Origin: Kordia sp. TARA_039_SRF | Lineage (GTDB): Bacteria > Bacteroidota > Bacteroidia > Flavobacteriales > Flavobacteriaceae | Assembly: GCA_006383075.2 (NCBI GenBank) | Contig: SMNH02000001.1 | Coordinates: 310,001-374,000 of the forward strand | Direction of reading: 5' to 3' | DNA length: 64,000 nucleotides | Shown here: one piece after another, positions 7,777-17,035 of the stretch | Layout: every line of letters begins with the position of its first letter | Numbering within the stretch: the first letter of the stretch is position 1 | Made by a program: the position numbers and the translations under genes | Notes under the pieces: generated by a model | Seen by the model: the letters and a program-made list of their open reading frames with translations, nothing else | Database searches by the model: none | What the model was told of the DNA's origin: nothing

Positions 7777-9642
7777 ATGGGATCACAATTAGTTAAAGCA
7801 ATTGATTCAGACGAATTGCAAAGAGAATTTACCAAACAATTATTGTACGATATTGAAGCCTTGTCTACCATGATTGAAAACAACGATTTTGAACAAGGAA
7901 TTCAACGTATTGGCGCCGAACAAGAAGTGTGCATTGTAGATGATTTTTATAGACCCTCTTTTAATGCGTTGGAAATTTTACAAGAAATCAACGATGCCCA
8001 TTTTACAACAGAATTAGGCTTGTTTAATATGGAAGCCAATTTGGATCCTATTGTTTTAAAAGGTAATTGCTTTTCACAACTTGAACACGATTTAACTTCA
8101 CTACTAGAAAAAGCACAAAAAGCGGCTGCGAAAATAAAAAATAACAAAATTGTCCTCGCAGGTATTTTACCAACATTTAAACGAAGCGATTTGGTGTTTG
8201 AAAACATGACGCCACACAAACGTTATAAAACGCTGAATGATATTATGAAGACAATCAAAGGAAACGATTTTAAACTGCAAATTAGAGGTGTTGACGAACT
8301 TATTTTGCATCATGAATCTATTTTGTTTGAAGCGTGTAACACGAGTTTTCAAGTGCATTTACAAATTGGTTTGGATGAAATTATTGATAAGTACAATTGG
8401 TCACAAGCCATTGCAGGACCTGTATTGTCTGCCATGACGAACGCGCCTATGTTGTTGGGAAGAGAGTTGTGGAGCGAAACACGTATTGCACTTTTTCAAC
8501 AAAGTATTGACTTGCGAAATACGTCACACTTATTGCGAGAACAAAAACCACGAGTTTCCTTTGGGAATGATTGGGCGCGAAATTCTATTTTAGAACTATT
8601 TACAGACGATATTACACGTTATAAAGCACTCGTTACTACCGAATTTGAAGGAAATTCTATGGACGATTTGGCCAATGATATCAAACCGAAATTGAAAGCG
8701 CTGAATTTACACAACGGAACCTTGTACAAATGGAATAGAGTCTGCTACGGCGTTGCCAAAAATATAGCACATTTGCGCATTGAAAATCGTTATATTCCTG
8801 CAGGACCAAGTATCAAAGATGAAATTGCCAATGCGCTGTTTTGGGTTGGTGTAATGCAAGGAATGCCAGACGATTATAAAAATATTTGGGAGAAAATGGA
8901 TTTTAAAGACGCGCGTGGTAACTTTATCAAAGCAGCTCGTACCGGAATTGACTCCTATTTTAATTGGTTTGGCGAAGGAATTTCTGCAAAAGAATTGATA
9001 CTAACAAAATTGATTCCGATGGCAAAAGAAGGATTAAAAAAATCGAACGTAAGTGATGCTGATAGCGATTACTATTTAAATATGATTGCAGAACGCATCC
9101 AGAAAAATACGACAGGAAGCAAGTGGCAAGTCCGCAGTTCTCGAAAGTTAAAAGCGGAAGTTGCTTCTGAAGAAGCGAATATAGTATTGACACATCATTT
9201 GTATAAAAATCAACAAAAAAATATTCCTGTTCACGAGTGGGAATTGGCGTCTACGCTTTGCGAAGAAGAAACCTATTCGCGCAATAAAGTGTATAAAGTA
9301 ATGACGAAAGAAGTATATGTAGTCAACGAAAATGATTTGATGTTGCTGATTGAAAAAATAATGCAGTGGAAAAATATTCATCACATTCCGGTTGTGAATG
9401 CTGCTAATAAAATTGTTGGTATAGTGTCTAGCAATAATTTGGATAAAAACCTGTCGCAAGATGCTTCTGTAAAAGACGTGATGCAACCGAATATCATTAC
9501 AGGAACTCCTGAAATGACCATTGCAGAAGCGGAAGAGCTCATGTCGTTACATACCATTGCGTGTTTGCCTATTTTAGACAACGATTATTTAGTGGGAATT
9601 TTTACAAAGAATGACCTTTTAAAAATTCAGAAGAACAATTAA
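7777..9642 (+). CDS. GCS2-type carboxylate-amine ligase fused to a CBS pair
   Basis: 621 residues. The first two thirds look like the glutamate-cysteine ligase type 2 / YbdK family: IGAEQEVCIVD near residue 46 and GLFNMEANLDPI near residue 82 are the glutamate-rich nucleotide and metal strands, and ISIKDEI-like and RIENRYIPAGPS segments follow. The last 130 residues are two CBS motifs (KVMTKEVYVVNENDL...; DVMQPNIITGTPEMT...). The enzyme should form an ATP-dependent amide bond, but the substrate cannot be read from sequence. The CBS pair implies control by adenine nucleotides. It is followed at 22 bases by an AstE-like gene. The operator at 7711 places it in the low-oxygen set. Confidence 0.8.
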   Translation: MGSQLVKAIDSDELQREFTKQLLYDIEALSTMIENNDFEQGIQRIGAEQEVCIVDDFYRPSFNALEILQEINDAHFTTELGLFNMEANLDPIVLKGNCFSQLEHDLTSLLEKAQKAAAKIKNNKIVLAGILPTFKRSDLVFENMTPHKRYKTLNDIMKTIKGNDFKLQIRGVDELILHHESILFEACNTSFQVHLQIGLDEIIDKYNWSQAIAGPVLSAMTNAPMLLGRELWSETRIALFQQSIDLRNTSHLLREQKPRVSFGNDWARNSILELFTDDITRYKALVTTEFEGNSMDDLANDIKPKLKALNLHNGTLYKWNRVCYGVAKNIAHLRIENRYIPAGPSIKDEIANALFWVGVMQGMPDDYKNIWEKMDFKDARGNFIKAARTGIDSYFNWFGEGISAKELILTKLIPMAKEGLKKSNVSDADSDYYLNMIAERIQKNTTGSKWQVRSSRKLKAEVASEEANIVLTHHLYKNQQKNIPVHEWELASTLCEEETYSRNKVYKVMTKEVYVVNENDLMLLIEKIMQWKNIHHIPVVNAANKIVGIVSSNNLDKNLSQDASVKDVMQPNIITGTPEMTIAEAEELMSLHTIACLPILDNDYLVGIFTKNDLLKIQKNN

Positions 9643-9663
9643 TTTAATTTTGGAATTAGAAAT

Positions 9664-10797
9664 ATGCCAAACGCTATTTTAGAGCTCAATCGTATTATTT
9701 ATCAACAAATCAATCCAGAAGCAACCACCACCTTAATTTTTATCGGCGGCATTCACGGCAACGAACCTGCTGGAATTCTTGGTCTGCATCGTGTTATTGA
9801 AACAATTCGCAATCGCGACTTAACATTGCACGGAAATTTTTATGCCTTAGCGGGAAATTTGAATGCGATTCAAAAAAATATTCGTTACGAATCTACCGAC
9901 CTTAACCGACTTTGGACGCATGAGAATATTCAAAAAATAACTACACAAGCGACGTTCAATTCGCAAGAAGAAAAAGAATTGGCAGAATTGCATCAGTGTA
10001 TAAACGACATTTTAAATACACATTCTGGACCGTTTATTTTTATAGATTTACATACGACTTCGGCAGACACCATTCCATTTGTCACTATTAGCGATTCGTT
10101 AAAAAATAGAGATTTTGTGTCTAATTTTCAACTGCCCATCATTTTAGGAATTGAAGAATATTTGGAAGGACCTTTGTTGACTTATATCAACGAATTTGGT
10201 CACGTCGCTTTAGGATTTGAAGCAGGACAACACGAAGAAATGCAAGCTATTGAAAATTGCGAAACATTTATTTGGCAAACACTTGTAGCGGCCAAAGTGA
10301 TTTCTAAAAAAACTATTGAGCAGTTAGATGTGCGTTTAGAAACCTTTCAAACATTAGACTCTAACAGTAATTTTTATCAAATCAGTCATCGTTATCAATT
10401 GGAAAAAGAGGAAAATTTCATCATGAAACCTGGTTTTGTCAATTTTGATACCATTCAAAAATCAGAAGTGTTGGCTACCAGTAATTCGGAAGCTGTAAAA
10501 GCCAGTGTTGGCGGGAAAATATTTATGCCTTTATACCAAAAACAAGGCGACGATGGTTTTTTTATTATTACTAAAATTTCAATGTTTTGGCTGAAACTTT
10601 CTAGCAGTATTCGAAAATTACGATTACATCACGTTTTACGAATATTACCAGGCGTTCGGAAAGACAAATTAAACAGTAATGCCTTGTTTGTCAATCCTAA
10701 AATTGCTGCTTTTTTAACAACAAAGATTTTCCACTTGTTTGGCTACCGAAAAAAAGTTTTGAAAGCAAATCAATGGTATTTTATTAAAAGAGATTAG
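9664..10797 (+). CDS. Succinylglutamate desuccinylase/aspartoacylase-like zinc hydrolase
   Basis: 377 residues. The N-terminal 220 or so match the M14-like AstE/AspA family: GGIHGNEPAG carries the zinc ligands His and Glu (H-x2-E), STDLNRLW follows, and IDLHTTSADT supplies the third ligand histidine. Family members hydrolyse N-acylated amino acids. The C-terminal 80 residues are basic with a hydrophobic patch (SSIRKLRLHHVLRILPG, and a phenylalanine-rich end), perhaps a membrane-associating tail; this is inference. It lies 22 bases after the ligase/CBS fusion, so the pair may make and break the same amide. That is a guess from context only. Confidence 0.82.
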   Translation: MPNAILELNRIIYQQINPEATTTLIFIGGIHGNEPAGILGLHRVIETIRNRDLTLHGNFYALAGNLNAIQKNIRYESTDLNRLWTHENIQKITTQATFNSQEEKELAELHQCINDILNTHSGPFIFIDLHTTSADTIPFVTISDSLKNRDFVSNFQLPIILGIEEYLEGPLLTYINEFGHVALGFEAGQHEEMQAIENCETFIWQTLVAAKVISKKTIEQLDVRLETFQTLDSNSNFYQISHRYQLEKEENFIMKPGFVNFDTIQKSEVLATSNSEAVKASVGGKIFMPLYQKQGDDGFFIITKISMFWLKLSSSIRKLRLHHVLRILPGVRKDKLNSNALFVNPKIAAFLTTKIFHLFGYRKKVLKANQWYFIKRD

Positions 10798-10815
10798 TTA
10801 TACATCTCTTTTTCT
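10787..10815. terminator. Weak terminator between convergent genes
   Basis: AGAGAT and ATCTCT form a 6-bp stem around the AstE-like stop codon, followed by TTTTTCTTTT on the + strand. The short stem makes this tentative. Confidence 0.4.
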
Positions 10816-10816
10816 T

Positions 10817-11518
10817 TTAGTGACAATTCATCGTATTAGTCACCATGCCAGCGTTGGGTTTTGGAGAAATATATGGAATGCCCAACCCTAATCCGCGAAG
10901 AATAAACAACATCCCGATAATCACCACAAATACAGGAATAGCTCTCTGAATGCGACGTTTGATAGAGCTATTTAAGAATTTTCCAATGTAAATTGCGGTT
11001 GTCATCAGTGGAATGGTTCCCATGCCAAAAAAGAGCATGTAAATACTTCCTTGCCACATGCTTCCTGTTGCCACAGCGCCAAAAACCGCCATATAGACCA
11101 ATCCGCAAGGTAAAAAGCCGTTTAAAAATCCGATGGTAAAAAAAGTGTCTAAGGTTTTCTTTTTAAACTGTTTCCCCAAACTCGATTTCACTTTGGAGAT
11201 AAGTCGATACATTGGTTTTGAAAAGTTATACTTGTTGAAAGTTTTGTACGGAATCAGAATCACCACAATCATCAAAATACCAATAGCAATAGACAATCGT
11301 TGTTGCATTCCGAAGATGTACAGACTTTTTCCGAGCAGTCCGAAAATAAATCCAATCGTTGCATACGACAACAAACGACCTGCATGATACAGCAAAATTT
11401 GCGCTGCTTTTTTGTAGGTATTTGAGCGATCAACAGGCAACATAAAAGCAATAGGACCGCACATTCCCACACAGTGAAAACTTCCTAATAAACCTAATAT
11501 AAAACCTGCTGCAATCAT
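10817..11518 (-). CDS. Sulfite exporter TauE/SafE-family membrane protein of the cbb3 cluster
   Basis: 233 residues with about six membrane segments. Two DsbD-like signatures are visible: GSFHCVGMCGPIAFMLP at the N-terminus and GFLPCGLVYMAV mid-protein. Genes of this type end cbb3 assembly clusters in many Bacteroidota and are thought to act in metal or thiol handling for the oxidase. I start at the ATG at 11518. The frame continues 17 codons upstream, but those lie in the dispersed repeat at 11535-11560 and give a non-membrane, Cys/Arg-rich tail, so they are not likely coding. It is 60 bases after ccoH. Confidence 0.82.
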   Translation of the reverse strand: MIAAGFILGLLGSFHCVGMCGPIAFMLPVDRSNTYKKAAQILLYHAGRLLSYATIGFIFGLLGKSLYIFGMQQRLSIAIGILMIVVILIPYKTFNKYNFSKPMYRLISKVKSSLGKQFKKKTLDTFFTIGFLNGFLPCGLVYMAVFGAVATGSMWQGSIYMLFFGMGTIPLMTTAIYIGKFLNSSIKRRIQRAIPVFVVIIGMLFILRGLGLGIPYISPKPNAGMVTNTMNCH

Positions 11519-11534
11519 TACAAAATTTATTTTT

Positions 11535-11560
11535 GTTATTCCGCACTTGATGCGGAATCT
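11535..11560. repeat. Dispersed palindrome, family C
   Basis: ATTCCGCA and TGCGGAAT flank a CTTGA-type centre. A second copy is at 36616-36641. It separates ccoH from the downstream safE-like gene. Confidence 0.7.
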
Positions 11561-11578
11561 ACTGAACATTCTATACGA

Positions 11579-12025
11579 TTAATATCTAATTTCTTTTTTA
11601 AACAAATATTCTGTCGTGCCATCATTCCAATCGATGGTTATGTTCCAACGACCACCCAACAAACGATTGTCAGGTATGAGCAATGTGTGGTGAGACAACG
11701 AAATAGGAATTTCGAAATCAAATTGTTTGTTTGATGGTCGATATAGGAACACTTTTCCTTTTATTTTGCTGCTGTCAAAGGTTTTTGGAAATTGAATTTC
11801 AATTCCTGATTTGGTTTGTGTCAAGCGTACGTTTTCTGGTAGTTTTTTTGCGTTGCGCTCTTTGTTGATATCTGATTGATATTTCAATTCTGCTTCATAA
11901 TAGTTGTCTGTCACCAAGTCGTGATCGTACTTTTCTTGAACATTCATATTTACCACAAAATACATGATAAAACTGATAAACGCTACAAACGCGATGACGA
12001 TTCCTGTTCCCCAATTTATTTTCAT
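11579..12025 (-). CDS. ccoH: cbb3 oxidase assembly protein CcoH/FixH
   Basis: 148 residues: a short cytoplasmic start (MKINWGTG), one membrane helix (about residues 9-27), then a periplasmic beta-rich domain ending in GGRWNITIDWNDG, the FixH signature. It is needed for stable assembly of cbb3 oxidase. It stands in the usual order after ccoG, 182 bases downstream of it. That gap contains two hairpins (12048-12065 and 12096-12116), so some internal termination or processing is possible. Confidence 0.9.
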   Translation of the reverse strand: MKINWGTGIVIAFVAFISFIMYFVVNMNVQEKYDHDLVTDNYYEAELKYQSDINKERNAKKLPENVRLTQTKSGIEIQFPKTFDSSKIKGKVFLYRPSNKQFDFEIPISLSHHTLLIPDNRLLGGRWNITIDWNDGTTEYLFKKEIRY

Positions 12026-12095
12026 TTGTTCTATTTTTTTGGCATTTCCACCATTTTGATGGTGGTCGGGCTTTTGGCAGTCGCTTTTGTTCGTT

Positions 12096-12116
12096 ATGCT
12101 GAATCAAGTTCAGCAT
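12096..12116. repeat. Dispersed palindrome, family D
   Basis: ATGCTGAA and TTCAGCAT around TCAAG. A related palindrome is at 63617-63637. It lies in the ccoG-ccoH gap beside a second hairpin at 12048-12065 (CCACCAT/ATGGTGG). Confidence 0.6.
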
Positions 12117-12207
12117 CTCACAAAGAGCTCCAACAATGCCGCAATCCCTAATGCAGTTTCATATTTATATTGTTTCAAACACCCAACACCTAAAACCTAA
12201 CACCCAA

Positions 12208-13632
12208 TTAATTATAACTCGATGGTCCTCTAAAATTTACCGAGGTAGTTTCTATTAACTTATCCTCACTGTACACGTCAATCGTTAGCTTTTTAGAGCC
12301 GTTTTCAATTTGATGTTCTGGTATTTCAATAAAGAGCGTTCCTTCTGCAATTCCTTGTTTTGGAATAATAAATTCGTTTGATGTGGACACTAATTTGATG
12401 GTTCCAGGTACTTTTCTGATTTTGAATTGTACATGTGGAATTTCTTCAGTGGTTTTATTGACTACTTTGTATGTAAATACATTGCTAATAATGTCGTTTG
12501 CCTTCTTTTCATATACTTGTCCACGTAATCGTAAAATATTAGCTTCTACATCATTTCGTAACAACAACATTCCTATTAGTACCGCAATTAAAATTCCTAA
12601 AACTGCCGTATATCCTTTTAATCGTGGTGTAAACTTGAATTTTTCTTTCTTTTCAATTCCAGCTTCACTTGCATAGCGAATCAAGCCTTTTGGCAGATTG
12701 ACTTTTTCCATGATGGTATCACATTCGTCAATACATGCTGTACAGTTGACACATTCTAGCTGTGTTCCGTTTCGGATGTCAATTCCTGTAGGACATACAT
12801 GTACACACTGAAAACAGTCAATACAATCGCCAAAACCAAGTTCAGCTCTATCTTCGTTTTTACGGAATTTTTTACGTCCATTTTCACCTTCTCCACGTTT
12901 ATGGTCATACGCAACTACGATTGATTTGTCATCTAGTAATACACCTTGTAATCTTCCGTAAGGACATGCAATAACACATACTTGCTCACGAAACCACGCA
13001 AAGACAAAGTAGAATACTGCTGTAAAAATGAGCAATGGAAATAAGGTTCCTAAGTGCTTTTGCGGTCCGTCTAAAATATCTTGAATAAGTTCATCGCCAC
13101 CTATTAGATACGCTAAAAATACATTGGCAATGATGAACGAGATTAACAAGAATACTGACCATTTTAAGACTCTTTTTTTAATTTTTTCTGCATTCCACGG
13201 TTGTTTGTCAAGGCGCATTTGTTTACCGCGATCACCTTCAATCCAGTATTCAATTCGTCGAAAGACCATTTCCATGAAAATGGTTTGCGGGCAAATCCAA
13301 CCACAAAATATACGTCCGAACGCCACCGTAAATAATGTCACAAATATGACTCCGATAATCATGGAAATAACTACCATGTGGAAGTCTTGTGGCCAAAACG
13401 GGAATCCGAAGATATTGAAACGGCGTTCTAGTACATTGAACAGTAAAAATTGATTGCCGTTAATTTTAACAAAAGGAGCAGCAAATAGGAAGAGTAGCAG
13501 GATATAACTAACAATTTTTCGCCACTCATAGTATTTGCCGCTTGGCTTTTTTGGATACACCCAAGCACGTTTTCCTTCCTCATTGATAGTTCCGATAGAA
13601 TCTCTGAATCTTTCGTTTTCTGGTGTTTCCAC
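12208..13632 (-). CDS. ccoG: CcoG polyferredoxin (cbb3 oxidase copper-maturation factor)
   Basis: 474 residues. Membrane segments near residues 40-60, 85-105, 155-180 and 195-215 surround ICPQTIFMEMVFRR and WFREQVCVIACPYGR. The cytoplasmic part has two ferredoxin 4Fe-4S motifs, GDCIDCFQCVHVCPTGI and CVNCTACIDECD. One more membrane helix (about 335-355) leads into a C-terminal immunoglobulin-like domain. CcoG reduces Cu(II) for insertion into the oxidase. The start appears to be a GTG at 13632, because no ATG occurs at the N-terminus. It is 18 bases downstream of ccoP in the operon. Confidence 0.95.
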   Translation of the reverse strand: METPENERFRDSIGTINEEGKRAWVYPKKPSGKYYEWRKIVSYILLLFLFAAPFVKINGNQFLLFNVLERRFNIFGFPFWPQDFHMVVISMIIGVIFVTLFTVAFGRIFCGWICPQTIFMEMVFRRIEYWIEGDRGKQMRLDKQPWNAEKIKKRVLKWSVFLLISFIIANVFLAYLIGGDELIQDILDGPQKHLGTLFPLLIFTAVFYFVFAWFREQVCVIACPYGRLQGVLLDDKSIVVAYDHKRGEGENGRKKFRKNEDRAELGFGDCIDCFQCVHVCPTGIDIRNGTQLECVNCTACIDECDTIMEKVNLPKGLIRYASEAGIEKKEKFKFTPRLKGYTAVLGILIAVLIGMLLLRNDVEANILRLRGQVYEKKANDIISNVFTYKVVNKTTEEIPHVQFKIRKVPGTIKLVSTSNEFIIPKQGIAEGTLFIEIPEHQIENGSKKLTIDVYSEDKLIETTSVNFRGPSSYN

Positions 13633-13650
13633 AATCGTTGTATTTACAGA

Positions 13651-14619
13651 TTATTTTATTTGTTCTTTTTGTAATTGAATCGTATCAATAATTTTGATGG
13701 TATCAATCAACTTTTCACCTTTTACGTGGTCTTCTGGTACTACCCAAATTTCTCCTTCAGCTGGCTTTGCATTGGGTCCTGGTGTTGTTCCTTGAAATGT
13801 AAGCACATAACTTGCTACTTGTTGTATTTGAGAAGCTTTCAGTCCTTTTCGTGTCCAAGATTCCATTCCTTTTCCTGGTCGTCCACCTTGTGAAATGGTT
13901 TTGAATACATTTTTAATTCCACCACCTAAAATCCAGTATTCGTCCGTTAGGTTGGCTCCAATTCCACCACCACCATCAATTCTGTGACAAGACACACAGT
14001 TTTTAACAAAAATCTGTTTCCCTGAACTAATATCAGAAGCATCTGTAAGCAATTCAACGGCATCGAAATCGATGACTTCTTTATCTTTATTAAGTGCTTT
14101 GTATCTATCAATTTTTACTTGCGCTTCTGCATATTGTTGTTTTAGTTCAACCAATTGTCCGTCACCATCAAACACATGATATTTAAACATATAGATAACT
14201 CCAAAGATGATACTTGCATAGAATCCATACAACCACCAAGGCGGCAAGTTGTTGTCTAATTCTTTAATTCCGTCATAGTTGTGATCAAGAATAATTTCTC
14301 CTTCTTCCTCAACAGGTTTAGAATCGACAAGTTTATGATATATCTTTTTAAGCTTTGTAAACTTAGGTGCTTTTGCTTTATTTTCCAGATAGCGTTCTTT
14401 TCCTTTTTCATCCAAGCTATTGAATAACACATTTTCAACAGCAGCGACAATTCCTTCAATAGCAATTAAGAAGAGTAACACTAGTAATAGGAACAGCATA
14501 ATCATAGGATTTTCTATAAATGCAGGTCTATCGCCAGATTCGATGAACAATTCAATTCCTATCATAATTAGGAAAAAGACGACGAGTACGCGTACCCAAG
14601 ATGGAATAGTATTTTTCAT
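13651..14619 (-). CDS. ccoP: cbb3 cytochrome oxidase subunit CcoP, with a single haem site
   Basis: 322 residues. There are two hydrophobic helices near the N-terminus (about 10-28 and 35-60), a third helix with PPWWLYGFYASIIFGVIYMF near residue 130 that is typical of CcoP, then a cytochrome c domain with CVSCH. Proteobacterial CcoP normally has two CxxCH sites and this protein shows only one. The C-terminus is short and charged. The ATG overlaps the end of ccoQ by 4 bases, implying coupled translation. It passes electrons from the quinol pathway to the CcoN binuclear centre. Confidence 0.92.
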   Translation of the reverse strand: MKNTIPSWVRVLVVFFLIMIGIELFIESGDRPAFIENPMIMLFLLLVLLFLIAIEGIVAAVENVLFNSLDEKGKERYLENKAKAPKFTKLKKIYHKLVDSKPVEEEGEIILDHNYDGIKELDNNLPPWWLYGFYASIIFGVIYMFKYHVFDGDGQLVELKQQYAEAQVKIDRYKALNKDKEVIDFDAVELLTDASDISSGKQIFVKNCVSCHRIDGGGGIGANLTDEYWILGGGIKNVFKTISQGGRPGKGMESWTRKGLKASQIQQVASYVLTFQGTTPGPNAKPAEGEIWVVPEDHVKGEKLIDTIKIIDTIQLQKEQIK

Positions 14620-14804
14620 GGTGTTTGGTTATTTTTAGGATTATCTAATGGGATGTTACTCACCTTCGTGATGTATTCTTTTTTGGCAGTTAAAACCCAC
14701 CAAAACAACACCACAAAAAAGGTAAAGAAGATGACAAGGGAAATCAGCGGGTAAATTTCTATACCCGTGATAGTTTCCATATGATTTTTTACAAATTTCA
14801 ACAT
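14616..14804 (-). CDS. ccoQ: cbb3 oxidase small subunit CcoQ/FixQ
   Basis: 62 residues: one membrane helix (PLISLVIFFTFFVVLFWWVL, about 19-38) followed by a charged tail with LDNPKNN. Size, position between CcoNO and CcoP, and topology match FixQ. It is thought to stabilise the interaction of CcoP with the core. It starts 5 bases after the ccoNO stop, and its end overlaps the ccoP start. Confidence 0.88.
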   Translation of the reverse strand: MLKFVKNHMETITGIEIYPLISLVIFFTFFVVLFWWVLTAKKEYITKVSNIPLDNPKNNQTP

Positions 14805-14809
14805 GATGA

Positions 14810-17029
14810 TTACTTTTTAGTTTGTGATGCTACTTCTTTTGAATCTTTTACTTGGATATCTGTTCCTAATCGTTGTAAGTACGCAATGAGTGCTACAATT
14901 TCACGATTTTTGATTTCGACAAATTCTCTTCCTTCATCAGCAGCTATTTTTCTACCTTTTTCAAACGACGCTAATAAGTCTGGGTCTTGTTTTAGGTTTT
15001 CAACAATTCCGATAGCTTGCTCGTCCATGTATTGCAATGCGTCTGCAATTTCTTGCTCTGTGTACGGCACACCAAGTGTTACCATAGCGCGCATTTTATC
15101 TTGTGTTCCAGACTTATCAAGTTCGTCTCGAATTAGCCATGGATATGCAGGCATGATAGACTTTTCTTCAATACCTCTTGGATTGTACATGTGTTTGTAA
15201 TGCCAAGCATCGTTTTTCTTCAAATCATCTGTTCCTTCACGGTGCAAGTCAGGTCCTGTACGTTTACTTCCCCAAAGGAATGGATGGTCGTATACAAATT
15301 CTCCTGCTTTTGAGTATTCTCCGTAGCGTTCTACCTCACTTCTAAATGGACGTACCATTTGCGAGTGACAGCTTACACAACCTTCTCGGATGTAGATGTC
15401 TCTACCTTCCAACTCTAGCGGTGTATATGGTTTTACTTCCGTAATGGTTGGAATGTTAGAATCAATCATAATGGTAGGTACAATTTGTACAATTCCTCCA
15501 ATTAGAATAGCAATGGTAGCATAGATGGTTAATTTAATTGGTTTACGCTCCAACCATGTATGCCATCCTTCACCTTTTACACGTCTTTTAGAAACACGTT
15601 GTAACGCTGGTGCTTCTGCTAATTCGTCTGTTACTTTATTTCTAGATCTAGCAATGGTAACAACAATATTGTAGGCTAGTAATAACATTCCTACTACATA
15701 TAGTGAACCTCCGATGGCACGCATCCAATACATTGGAATAATTTCCGTCACTGTTTCAATGAAGTTTGGATATAATAAGTCTTCGCCACTTGGCTCAAAT
15801 TGTTTCCACATAAAGGCTTGTGTAAATCCTGCTACGTACATTGGCAGTGCATACATTACAATTCCCAACGTTCCTATCCAGAAGTGTGCATTTGCCAAAC
15901 CTCTTGAGTATAGTTTTGTTTTGAATAGTCGTGGTACTAACCAATACACCATACCAAAGGTTAAGAATCCGTTCCAAGCCAAAGCTCCTACGTGAACGTG
16001 TGCAATAATCCAATCGGTAAAATGCGCAATGGCGTTTACATTTTTTAATGAAAGCATTGGTCCTTCAAAGGTTGCCATACCATATCCTGTGATTGCTACT
16101 ACCATAAATTTCAACACAGGATCGGTTCGTACTTTATCCCACGCACCACGCAAGGTGAGCAATCCGTTAATCATTCCTCCCCAAGAAGGCATGATTAACA
16201 TTACAGAGAAGGCAACACCTAAGTTTTGTGCCCATTCTGGCAATGCTGTATATAATAAGTGGTGTGGACCTGCCCAAATGTAGATAAAGATTAATGACCA
16301 GAAGTGGACAATAGATAGTCTATAGGAGTAAACAGGTCTGTTTGCTGCTTTTGGCACAAAGTAGTACATCAATCCTAAGAATGGTGTGGTAAGGAAGAAG
16401 GCTACCGCGTTGTGTCCGTACCACCATTGCACTAAGGCATCTTGTACACCTGCGTATACAGAGTAACTTTTTAATGCACTTACAGGCAATTCTAAACTGT
16501 TAAAGATGTGTAATACCGCAACAGTAACAAAAGTTGCCAAGTAGAACCAAATAGCAACATATAAATGACGCTGTCTTCTTTTTAATATAGTCCAAATCAT
16601 ATTGGCACCGAAGGCTACCCAAACTAAAGCAATGGCAATATCGAAAGGCCATTCGAGCTCTGCGTATTCTTTGGATGTGGTGTATCCTAATGGTAACGTT
16701 AGTGCGGCTCCTACAATGATAATTTGCCATCCCCAAAAGTTAACTTTACTTAAAAAGTCACTTGCCATTCTCGCTTTCAACAAACGTTGCAGTGAGTAGT
16801 AGACTCCTGCAAAAATGGCGTTTCCTACAAAGGCGAAAATCACGGCGTTGGTGTGCAATGGACGTAAACGACCAAAACTCAGCCAAGAAATTCCTTCTCC
16901 AAATGTTGGAAACATGAATAAGAATGCCAATAACAATCCTACTAACATTCCTACAATACCCCAAACTATGGTTGCATAGATGAAGTTTCTAACGATTTTA
17001 TTATCGTAATAAAATTGTTGCATTTCCAT
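14810..17029 (-). CDS. ccoNO: Fused cbb3 oxidase subunits I and II (CcoN-CcoO)
   Basis: 739 residues: residues 1 to about 480 are the 12-helix CcoN core, with RPLHTNAVIFAFVGN, YGHNAVAFFLTTP and IIAHVHVGALAWNG carrying haem and CuB ligands. After a charged linker and one helix (about 505-525) comes CcoO with REGCVSCHSQMVRPF (haem c) and GSKRTGPDLHREG. The enzyme reduces O2 to water with high affinity and pumps protons. CcoN and CcoO are separate proteins in Proteobacteria, and the fusion is characteristic of Bacteroidota. It lies 6 bases after ccoS, in one operon. Confidence 0.97.
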   Translation of the reverse strand: MEMQQFYYDNKIVRNFIYATIVWGIVGMLVGLLLAFLFMFPTFGEGISWLSFGRLRPLHTNAVIFAFVGNAIFAGVYYSLQRLLKARMASDFLSKVNFWGWQIIIVGAALTLPLGYTTSKEYAELEWPFDIAIALVWVAFGANMIWTILKRRQRHLYVAIWFYLATFVTVAVLHIFNSLELPVSALKSYSVYAGVQDALVQWWYGHNAVAFFLTTPFLGLMYYFVPKAANRPVYSYRLSIVHFWSLIFIYIWAGPHHLLYTALPEWAQNLGVAFSVMLIMPSWGGMINGLLTLRGAWDKVRTDPVLKFMVVAITGYGMATFEGPMLSLKNVNAIAHFTDWIIAHVHVGALAWNGFLTFGMVYWLVPRLFKTKLYSRGLANAHFWIGTLGIVMYALPMYVAGFTQAFMWKQFEPSGEDLLYPNFIETVTEIIPMYWMRAIGGSLYVVGMLLLAYNIVVTIARSRNKVTDELAEAPALQRVSKRRVKGEGWHTWLERKPIKLTIYATIAILIGGIVQIVPTIMIDSNIPTITEVKPYTPLELEGRDIYIREGCVSCHSQMVRPFRSEVERYGEYSKAGEFVYDHPFLWGSKRTGPDLHREGTDDLKKNDAWHYKHMYNPRGIEEKSIMPAYPWLIRDELDKSGTQDKMRAMVTLGVPYTEQEIADALQYMDEQAIGIVENLKQDPDLLASFEKGRKIAADEGREFVEIKNREIVALIAYLQRLGTDIQVKDSKEVASQTKK

Positions 17030-17035
17030 AATAAA

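Noticed and set aside
11519-11569. Longer N-terminus of the SafE-like protein
   Set aside because: It is translated from the family C repeat and adds a charged Cys/Arg tail before the first helix.
12048-12065. CCACCAT/ATGGTGG hairpin as a terminator of ccoG
   Set aside because: No T run follows on the minus strand; more likely an RNA-processing or repeat structure.
14781-15200. 139-codon frame opposite ccoNO
   Set aside because: A shadow of the conserved CcoO part; no family features.
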